Assembly (NCBI GenBank): GCA_002311385.1
Contig: DCAE01000079.1
Location: 9,129-39,474 of the forward strand
Source of the DNA: Dehalococcoidia bacterium UBA1141
Lineage (GTDB): Bacteria > Chloroflexota > Dehalococcoidia > Lucifugimonadales > UBA3495
Length of the DNA stretch: 30,346 nt
Direction of reading: 5' to 3'
Shown here piece by piece: positions 24,534 to 30,346 of the stretch. The stretch's first letter is position 1, and the number at the start of each line of letters is the position of its first letter. Below the pieces are notes generated by a model, which saw only the letters and a program-made list of their open reading frames with translations, did no database searches and was not told the origin of the DNA. Both the position numbers and the translations under genes were made by a program.

Positions 24534-24803
24534 TTAGCTAAGTCCGCCGCCTATGGCTGGTACGAAGTGAACTTCGCTATTTTCGCCCACTTTTTCTAGC
24601 AGGCCCATTCGGGCTATCTCTCCGTCTACGGCCACCGCCAGGTTTGATCTAATCGCACCCTCTTCGCAAAGTCTGTCCTTCATCCCGGGGTACAAACGGT
24701 CCAGTTCTTCTATGACCTGCCGGACGTTTTTAGCTTGGAAATCGACCTGTTTTAGTCCCCCAGTCATTTTCTGGAGCATGGTTGGTATGAATACCTTAGC
24801 CAC
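24534..24803 (-). CDS. MoaD/ThiS-family sulfur carrier protein
   Basis: This 89-residue beta-grasp protein starts at GTG 24803. It has the MoaD pattern VRQVIEELDRLYPGMKDRL, NLAVAVDGEIARMG and a C-terminus EVHFVPAIGGGLS. The Gly-Gly that is adenylated and thiocarboxylated normally ends the protein, but here Leu-Ser follows, so it may need trimming or may represent a variant, as in some MoaD-like and ThiS-like carriers. Molybdopterin synthesis is a likely role given the molybdenum transport and enzyme genes in the window, but no moaE or moeB is adjacent. Confidence 0.8.
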   Translation of the reverse strand: MAKVFIPTMLQKMTGGLKQVDFQAKNVRQVIEELDRLYPGMKDRLCEEGAIRSNLAVAVDGEIARMGLLEKVGENSEVHFVPAIGGGLS

Positions 24804-24918
24804 GTTGACCGCACCTCGCCTAGCTTTGGTTAATTATAACTCAAGGTAACTGGATTCTTGCCAAAATAAATCCCAGCCACGGACGGCACCCCAATAATCC
24901 AGCACTATCATTACTCGC

Positions 24919-25554
24919 TCAGTAAAGCCGTGTCTCATAACCTTGTCTTATGTAATCTTCCAACTCGTCCAACGAGCATACCTCTTGATTCGAGTGGTCA
25001 TGAACCATTTCAGCCAAGGATGGCAGGCTCTTGCGCGGCACTTGGGCATCTGCGTCCCACAAACGACTGCGCTTAAAAGCCTTGGCACAATGAAGAAACG
25101 CCTCCTGAACCTGGACCGTTATGGTCAAGACTGGGCGTTTGCCTTGGTGGGCAGTCAGATCCAACAATTCTTCGTCCATGACAATGGAGGCCCGGCCGTT
25201 CACACGCAGGGTATCCTCTATTCCGGGAATCATAAACAGCAATCCCACATGGGGGTTTTCGAGGATGTTTATCAGCGTGTCGCCCCGTTTATTGCCTGGA
25301 CGCTCGGGAATGACCAGGGTTTGGTTATCCAAAACCTTAACAAATCCAGGAGAGTCTCCCTTGGGAGAAACATCGCATCTTCCATCAGCGTTAGATGTCC
25401 CGATAAGCAAGAACGGCGCCAGTTCTATGAATGAGAAACAGTGCCGGTCCAAGGCCGAGATTTGTTTTTTCACGCTGATGGGTTGGGGTTTACCTATGAC
25501 TTTCCTCAGCTCTTCGATCCCGGTCACCTCCTGAGAAAAAGTTCGAGTGGCCAT
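24919..25554 (-). CDS. Pyridoxamine 5'-phosphate oxidase-like FMN-binding protein
   Basis: This 211-residue protein is a split-barrel flavin protein of the PPOX-like superfamily. The sequence FIELAPFLLIGTSNADGRCD, SPKGDSPGFVKVLDNQTLVI, NILENPHVGLLFMIPG and TLRVNGRAS resembles the MSMEG_1061-type branch. Members bind FMN or F420; cofE in this window makes F420 possible, but this branch is mostly FMN. The ATG at 25554 follows AAGGAGGT. The function is unknown beyond flavin-type redox. Confidence 0.82.
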   Translation of the reverse strand: MATRTFSQEVTGIEELRKVIGKPQPISVKKQISALDRHCFSFIELAPFLLIGTSNADGRCDVSPKGDSPGFVKVLDNQTLVIPERPGNKRGDTLINILENPHVGLLFMIPGIEDTLRVNGRASIVMDEELLDLTAHQGKRPVLTITVQVQEAFLHCAKAFKRSRLWDADAQVPRKSLPSLAEMVHDHSNQEVCSLDELEDYIRQGYETRLY

Positions 25555-25662
25555 GTGCTTTTACCTCCTTGTGATGTACAGCGGATGAGTGGCCTGAGTT
25601 TGGGAACCGGGCCGCACTTGAAGAACCGGCATTTGGGCAGTCCGAATCATCTGGAGAAATTA

Positions 25663-25700
25663 AGACGGCAGGGGCAGCGCATCAGCCACCCCTGCCGTCT
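25663..25700 (-). terminator. Terminator hairpin after the molybdenum hydroxylase operon
   Basis: AGACGGCAGGGG (25663-25674) and CCCCTGCCGTCT (25689-25700) form a perfect 12-bp stem, 68 bp beyond the large-subunit stop. On the minus strand it is followed by TAATTTC, only a weak U-run. It is a good candidate to end the three-gene operon. Confidence 0.65.
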
Positions 25701-25767
25701 TTGGTCTCTATTTTTGCCCACCGAAACTAGTCTAATCGCACTGGGCTTAAAACTTGATACCCGGTCC

Positions 25768-28059
25768 TTATTTGCCTTCTCCTGAGATGGCGTCCAGAAC
25801 CTTGCCGGGGGTCATGGGCAGGCTGTTCATGCGTACGCCCGCGGACCCTTTGATAGCATTGGCAATAGCGGCCATTGGTGGAACTATCGCTGCCTCGCCA
25901 ACACCGCGGACTCCGTAGGGGTGACCAGGATTGGCCACCTCTACTATCACGGTGTCAATCATCGGGAGGTCCAAGCTTGTGGGCATGCGGTAATCCAGGA
26001 AGCTGGAGTTCATCATCTGACCCTTGTCATTGAAGAAGTACTCTTCATTCAAGGCCCAGCCGATACCCTGCACCGCGCCACCCTGCATCTGACCTTCCAC
26101 ATAGCTGGGATGCACGGCTTTGCCTGCGTCCTGAATCGCGGTGAAGCGCACTATGCTGGTTTTCCCGGTTTCCAGGTCGGTTTCGACATCCACTAAGTGG
26201 ACCGCATAACCGTTGCCTTCACCCGTTGGCTCCACGTTGGAACTGCCGGTGATTGCGCCACCCGTTGTTGCCAACTGGCGGGACAATTCTTTGAAGGTCA
26301 TTCGAAGTTCCGGGTCGGATTTATGTTGAATAACGCCAGAGGCATATTCAACATTGTCTTCGGGAGTGTCCCAGATACGGGCAGCTCTGGCCACCATCAA
26401 ACTCTTGACCTCTTCGGCGGCCTCAATGGCGGCCCAGCCAGTGGCGAAGCAGGTCCGGCTGCCACCGGTTATGAAGGTGTAGCCGATGGAGTCCGTATCC
26501 ACGACAGTGGGCTTAATCTCTTCGTAGGCGATTCCGAGGGTTTCCGCAGCCTGCTGGGCGATGGACGCCCTGGTGCCACCGATGTCAACGGAGCCCATGA
26601 TTAGGCTCACTATGCCATCGTAGTTAACGGTCATGGAAACGCTGGACGGGAATGAGCGGTTCATCCAGTAGCCACATGCAACGCCGCGGCCCCTGTTGCT
26701 AGAGCCCATGGAACTCTTGTAATGAGGGTGATTTCGAGCGGCTTCCAGGCATTCGACCAGTCCAATTCGATTCGCTATAGGGCCTTCAATGCGCCTGGTT
26801 CCTTCCTTGGCGGCATTCAGTAACCGGATTTCTATGGGGTCAATACCCAACTGATCAGCCACTTCGTCAACCACCGACTCCACCGCAAATGTAGCTTGGG
26901 GTGAGCCAGGCGCACGGTATGCGGCAGTCTTGGGTTTGTTCACCACCACGTCGTAACCTTCCAGAAAACCGTTGGCAACGTCGTAGCAACCGAAGGCGCA
27001 CAACATTCCCTGCATCACTGGCGACCCAGGATAGGCTCCGGCTTCAAAAGCGAGATTTGCTTGGACGGCGGTGAATTTCCCGTCTTTGGTGGCTCCGACT
27101 TTGACCTTCATCCAAGTGGCGGGGGCCGGGCCGGAGGCTTCAAAAACATCAGTGCGGCTCATTACCAGCTTAACGGGAGCGCCGCTTTTCTTGGAGAGCA
27201 AAGCGGCGATGGCGTCCAAATAGGCCGTTATTTTGCCGCCAAAGCCTCCGCCGATTTCCATTGGAGTTACCTTGACTTTAGAAACGGGCAATCGCAGCAC
27301 ATCGGACACCGAACTCCTCACGGCGAAGGCACCCTGGGTGCTGGTCCAGACACTCAACTGACCGTCTACGTTCCAGAAAGCGGTGCCGTTGTGGGGTTCG
27401 ATGTAACCCTGATGGACAGCGGCCGTGCGGAACTCTCGCTCCACCACCACATCGGCGGCAGCGAATCCTTTTTCGGTATCGCCTGTTTCGTAAATCAGGT
27501 GGGCAGCGACATTGCTGGGTTTTTCCGACGTCTCGCCCAAGGAGGCGGTGTGGAGATCGTCGTGGAGCAGAGGTGCGTCGTCCTTCATGGCATCTAAGAC
27601 GTCTAGAACAGGGGGCAGAAGCTCGTATTCCACAGAGATTAGGTTTATGGCTTCTTCGGCCACGTGGGGGTTGTTGGCTGAGACAGCCGCCAAAGGATGG
27701 CCCTTAAACAGAACTTTGTCGCCAGCCAATACATGGTTGCTGGCGAACTTTAGCCTCATGTAATCACTGCCCAGCTCGTCTTTTGACAGTGACGAAAAGG
27801 GTAGGTCTTTGGCCGTCACCACAGCCCGGACGCCGGGATGGGCTTCAGCCTTAGAGGTATCTATAGACTTGATGCGGGCATGAGCGTGGGGGCTGCGCAA
27901 CACTTTGCCGTGGAGTAGGCCCGCCAGGTTTATGTCGGCGCCGTATTGGGCTCGCCCTGTGACTTTATCCACACCGTCCGGTCGAATTGGACGTTTGCCA
28001 ACAACATCGAATTCAACCTCAGACAGAACGATATTTGCCTCAGCTGGGTTGGAAACCAC
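25768..28059 (-). CDS. Xanthine dehydrogenase-family molybdopterin-binding subunit
   Basis: This 763-residue catalytic subunit would hydroxylate an unknown substrate at a Mo-cofactor. It has the N-terminal domain VGKRPIRPDGVDKVTGRAQYGADI, the loop GGGFGGK (270-276), AYRAPG (Arg382 region) and the catalytic Glu722 in VRGVGEAAIVPP. It lacks the VAYRCSFR loop of form I CO dehydrogenase, so CO oxidation is unlikely; aldehydes, purines or N-heterocycles are possible substrates. The GTG start at 28059 follows GGGGG. It is the third gene of an operon with the FeS subunit (24 bp upstream) and FAD subunit. Confidence 0.9.
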   Translation of the reverse strand: MVSNPAEANIVLSEVEFDVVGKRPIRPDGVDKVTGRAQYGADINLAGLLHGKVLRSPHAHARIKSIDTSKAEAHPGVRAVVTAKDLPFSSLSKDELGSDYMRLKFASNHVLAGDKVLFKGHPLAAVSANNPHVAEEAINLISVEYELLPPVLDVLDAMKDDAPLLHDDLHTASLGETSEKPSNVAAHLIYETGDTEKGFAAADVVVEREFRTAAVHQGYIEPHNGTAFWNVDGQLSVWTSTQGAFAVRSSVSDVLRLPVSKVKVTPMEIGGGFGGKITAYLDAIAALLSKKSGAPVKLVMSRTDVFEASGPAPATWMKVKVGATKDGKFTAVQANLAFEAGAYPGSPVMQGMLCAFGCYDVANGFLEGYDVVVNKPKTAAYRAPGSPQATFAVESVVDEVADQLGIDPIEIRLLNAAKEGTRRIEGPIANRIGLVECLEAARNHPHYKSSMGSSNRGRGVACGYWMNRSFPSSVSMTVNYDGIVSLIMGSVDIGGTRASIAQQAAETLGIAYEEIKPTVVDTDSIGYTFITGGSRTCFATGWAAIEAAEEVKSLMVARAARIWDTPEDNVEYASGVIQHKSDPELRMTFKELSRQLATTGGAITGSSNVEPTGEGNGYAVHLVDVETDLETGKTSIVRFTAIQDAGKAVHPSYVEGQMQGGAVQGIGWALNEEYFFNDKGQMMNSSFLDYRMPTSLDLPMIDTVIVEVANPGHPYGVRGVGEAAIVPPMAAIANAIKGSAGVRMNSLPMTPGKVLDAISGEGK

Positions 28060-28083
28060 TAGGTCACCCCCTTAAGTCATGTG

Positions 28084-28557
28084 CTACTTCATTTTTTGAG
28101 ATGCGTCCAACACCGCCCGAACGATTTTATCGTAGCCAGTGCAGCGGCACAGGTTGCCCGCGAGCCAGTGCCGGACTCGGGCTTCGTCTACATCGGGCTC
28201 GGCGTCCAGCAGAGCCTTGGCAGCCACGATGAACCCCGGGGTGCAGATTCCGCACTGTAGGGCAGCCTGTTCCAAGAAAGACTGTTGCAATGGGTGCAGC
28301 CCTTCGGGGGTGGCCAAGCCTTCGATTGTGGTCATATCCTTGCCTTGGGCTTCTACACCCAAGACGAGACATGAGTCTACGATGCGGCCATCAAAAATAA
28401 TAGTGCATGCGCCGCAGTTACCGTCATTGCAGCCCTCTTTGGTTCCGGTCATACCTACCACATCCCTAAGGCACTCCAGCAGGCTCTGACGAGGCTCACA
28501 GAGGAAGTTTACTTCTTCACCATTGATTGTCGTTTGTACGTGTGTGACTCCGGGCAT
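28084..28557 (-). CDS. Xanthine dehydrogenase-family 2Fe-2S subunit
   Basis: This 157-residue subunit carries two [2Fe-2S] clusters that pass electrons from the Mo site to FAD. Plant-ferredoxin-type cysteines are Cys43, 48, 51 and 63 (EGCNDGNCGACT). The second cluster uses Cys102, 105, 137 and 139 (QCGICTPGF, CRCTGY). The length is normal for CoxS/XdhC-type subunits. The ATG at 28557 has AGAGGTGG upstream. It starts 2 bp after the FAD subunit stop. Confidence 0.95.
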   Translation of the reverse strand: MPGVTHVQTTINGEEVNFLCEPRQSLLECLRDVVGMTGTKEGCNDGNCGACTIIFDGRIVDSCLVLGVEAQGKDMTTIEGLATPEGLHPLQQSFLEQAALQCGICTPGFIVAAKALLDAEPDVDEARVRHWLAGNLCRCTGYDKIVRAVLDASQKMK

Positions 28558-28559
28558 TT

Positions 28560-29435
28560 CTATCCACCTCTGGCTCTTTGAATAGCGTTGTTGAGCGTGC
28601 GACGGGTCAAAACACCAACTAAGTGCACCCGTTGCCGCACGGTCCCTCTCATGTCATCGATGGGTTTTGCGTCTGCCATGGCTTTTTCCGAAGCTTCTTG
28701 AATCGCCGCATCGGAAACTGCTTTGCCTGCCAGGCTATCGCCGGCCGCTTTGGAAAATACCGGTGTGGGCGCAACGGAAGCTAGGGCGATGCGAGCCGAA
28801 ACTATGTTTTGGCCCGAGGCGTCCAATACCACCGAACTGCCTACGCCAGCTACCGCTATGTCCATCTCGTTTCGGGGGATGAACCGCAGGTAATTCGCGC
28901 CTGAATGCGCTAAAGGAACTGGAATTGTTATCGAGACCAGAATCTCACCGTTTTCCAAGACACTGCGGCCAGGTCCAGTGCAAAAATCTTCCGCCGGGAC
29001 TTGGCGAGTTCCTTTGGGTCCTGCGATATTCGCCACTGCGCTCAATGCGATTATCGCAGGTATGGAGTCTCCGCTGGGTGACGCATTACACAGATTTCCG
29101 CCGATGCTTGCCCGGCCTTGAATCTGGATGCCGCCAATGAGAGATGCCGAATCGATGAGCCCCGGGTAATTATCAATCACTGCTTTGTGTTGATAAATCC
29201 GGAAACACGGCACGGCTGCGCCCAATGTCAGGCCGTCCTGTGCGCTATAGGACAGCACGTTCAGTTCCGGGATTCCTTTTACGTCGACCACCAAATCGGC
29301 GCTACGACGGCCGCCTCTAAGTTGAACCAAGACATCGGTGCCGCCAGCCATGGCACGAGCCCGGTCTCCCTTGGAAGCCAGCATTTCCACGGCTTCACTG
29401 ATAGTTTTTGGGGTTGCGAAATCAATCCATTCCAA
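28560..29435 (-). CDS. Xanthine dehydrogenase-family FAD-binding subunit
   Basis: This 291-residue subunit binds FAD and accepts electrons from the iron-sulfur subunit. The FAD motifs are AMAGGTDVLVQLRGG (about residues 28-42) and QGRASIGGNLCNASPSGDS (about 106-124), and the C-terminal CO-dehydrogenase flavoprotein domain ends with RQRVHLVGVLTRRTL. A TTG start at 29435 is supported by AGGAGGTGGG 7 bases upstream. It is the first gene of the operon, transcribed away from the 630-bp gap at 29436-30065. Confidence 0.93.
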   Translation of the reverse strand: MEWIDFATPKTISEAVEMLASKGDRARAMAGGTDVLVQLRGGRRSADLVVDVKGIPELNVLSYSAQDGLTLGAAVPCFRIYQHKAVIDNYPGLIDSASLIGGIQIQGRASIGGNLCNASPSGDSIPAIIALSAVANIAGPKGTRQVPAEDFCTGPGRSVLENGEILVSITIPVPLAHSGANYLRFIPRNEMDIAVAGVGSSVVLDASGQNIVSARIALASVAPTPVFSKAAGDSLAGKAVSDAAIQEASEKAMADAKPIDDMRGTVRQRVHLVGVLTRRTLNNAIQRARGG

Positions 29436-30065
29436 TTAACCCACCTCCTAGGCGGAATTATGGTAACACCCACACTCACCTGCATCAACCAATATTTAGT
29501 AGCCAAGTGTTACTGAGGCCACGAATACTGGCGGCGACTGCCGGTGGCTGCGGATGGTGACCACACAAGTAAGCCTTTTCGCCCGGAACGCTATGGCGCA
29601 CGCAAGCGACTCCTTGGCTTTGCCCGCACCATATTAACCCCAGCCAAGCCGGTGGTCAACGGATAAGCGTACATAGGCAAATTTTGATGGCGTCGGACAA
29701 TATCCGAACCTGTGTTATCCGCTGTATTAGCCTCCTCGAACCGGTGGGCTTCCCGGGGGGCGTCTAGGAAGAAATTTGAAGAAATATCTGGTTAGACCGA
29801 GCCAAGCAATTTAAGGGCGATTCTACTGGATTGGCAAGGCCTGTATTCGCCAAGGCCAGTCACGATATCAAGAGGCAACCGGTATTGCCAATAACGGCCT
29901 AGACAGGCTTTACTCCGACACATATAATCCCTGAGCCGCTACTACCACGGGTTACGCACCGTGGAAGCTGGTAAATTTGAGAGTGATGTCATTGATTTCG
30001 AGACGATATCTAAATAGATTTATAGACTGAAGCTAATCTGTATCTAATTCACGAAGGAGATTCAC
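29436..30065. other. 630-bp divergent intergenic region without a recognisable gene
   Basis: It separates the hydroxylase operon (minus) from the DUF1326 gene (plus), so both promoters must lie here. A short inverted repeat ATCTA-AA-TAGAT occurs at 30008-30019, and GAAGGAG 6 bases before the DUF1326 ATG is its ribosome-binding site. Short open stretches, for example 29517-29663, lack support. I see no tRNA or mobile element. Confidence 0.5.
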
Positions 30066-30346
30066 ATGACACAAGCGCCAACACCCTATCGCATAAAAGC
30101 AAGTTGGATGGAGACCTGCAACTGCGATTCAGGTTGCAACTGCAACTTTGGCGGATTCCCGGACCACGGTTCTTGTGAGTCTCTGATTGGGCTGCATATA
30201 TCGGATGGAAATATCGGCGACGTAGACTTGTCGGGTGTTACGGCCGTCTTGGCCATCAAATGGCCGAAGGCCATACACGAAGGAAGCGGAAACGCGGCCG
30301 TGTTCATTGACGAGTCCGCGACGACGAGTCCGCGACCGAGCAACAG
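30066..30346 (+). CDS. DUF1326 protein, 3' end off the window, apparent frameshift at the edge
   Basis: The ATG at 30066 follows GAAGGAG. The N-terminus KASWMETCNCDSGCNCNFGG and the later LIGLHISDGNIGDVDLSGV match DUF1326, a cysteine-rich family of unknown function often near redox or membrane proteins. Near the edge the frame reads VFIDESATTSPRPSN, but a 14-bp unit (GACGAGTCCGCGAC) is duplicated at 30309-30336. With one copy it would read IDESATEQQ, the expected family sequence. So the gene is either frameshifted or the contig end is misassembled. Confidence 0.8.
   Translation, partial: MTQAPTPYRIKASWMETCNCDSGCNCNFGGFPDHGSCESLIGLHISDGNIGDVDLSGVTAVLAIKWPKAIHEGSGNAAVFIDESATTSPRPSN
30309..30336 (+). 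repeat. 14-bp perfect tandem duplication inside the DUF1326 gene
   Basis: GACGAGTCCGCGAC occurs twice in a row at 30309-30322 and 30323-30336. It shifts the reading frame by two bases. Its closeness to the window edge makes an assembly artefact plausible. Confidence 0.9.

Noticed and set aside
27061..27597. 178-codon plus-strand open frame inside the hydroxylase large-subunit gene
   Set aside because: Antisense shadow of a well-supported gene; no domain recognised.
29517..29663. Read-through of TGA 29514 giving HEYWRRLPVAADGDHT...
   Set aside because: It follows a frame that is antisense to the FAD subunit, has no start or homologue I recognise, and no cysteine context, so it is not treated as Sec or as a gene.

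Overview
The window looks like a chromosomal piece of an uncultured bacterium, most likely a Chloroflexota lineage such as the marine SAR202/Dehalococcoidia-related groups. This is an inference from gene content: a coenzyme F420 ligase (cofE), UbiD/UbiA/UbiX/UbiE-type menaquinone genes, a xanthine-dehydrogenase-family trio, many TTG/GTG starts, and two copies of a palindromic TGTCATTCTGAG-type repeat. No rRNA or marker gene fixes the taxonomy. I found no tRNA, CRISPR array or insertion sequence.

Layout. 1-4414 is a molybdenum block: a partial XRE-type regulator with a ligand-binding domain (minus), a divergent MerB-like gene, then modA-modB-modC. 4587-8359 is a menaquinone block (ubiD, ubiA, ubiX, ubiE), followed by prfA and prmC. 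10563-14051 (minus) holds a small RAMA-like protein, then an apparent operon of dienelactone hydrolase, jelly-roll protein and thioredoxin/NHL protein that ends at a strong terminator. 14224-18782 (minus) holds a class III aminotransferase, an MMPL/RND exporter and its TetR-like regulator. 18879-23024 holds dinB, cofE (minus), pduO-type adenosyltransferase, hisH and hisA. 23191-25554 (minus) holds GNAT, Nudix, MoaD-like and FMN-binding proteins. 25768-29435 (minus) is a three-subunit molybdenum hydroxylase. The right edge holds a partial DUF1326 gene.

The most striking content is three in-frame UGA codons in two unrelated genes, each where the family has a redox or catalytic cysteine. The MerB-like gene (814-1458, 214 residues, about the length of E. 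coli MerB) has UGA at codons 91 and 156, aligned by eye with catalytic Cys96 and Cys159 of organomercurial lyase. The thioredoxin/NHL gene (12644-11163, minus) has UGA at codon 46, in the second Cys of the CCxxC motif typical of NHLRC2-like proteins. Each UGA is followed at about +19 to +29 nt by a hairpin with G in the first two loop positions, as expected of bacterial SECIS elements. The simplest reading is that both are selenoproteins which ordinary gene calling cuts short.

Working together: ModABC would supply molybdate, probably under control of the adjacent regulator, to molybdoenzymes such as the hydroxylase at the right end. The menaquinone block supplies the respiratory quinone, and the two candidate selenoproteins add thiol/selenol redox or organometal chemistry. 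Other genes are housekeeping (translation termination, histidine and cofactor synthesis, translesion repair).
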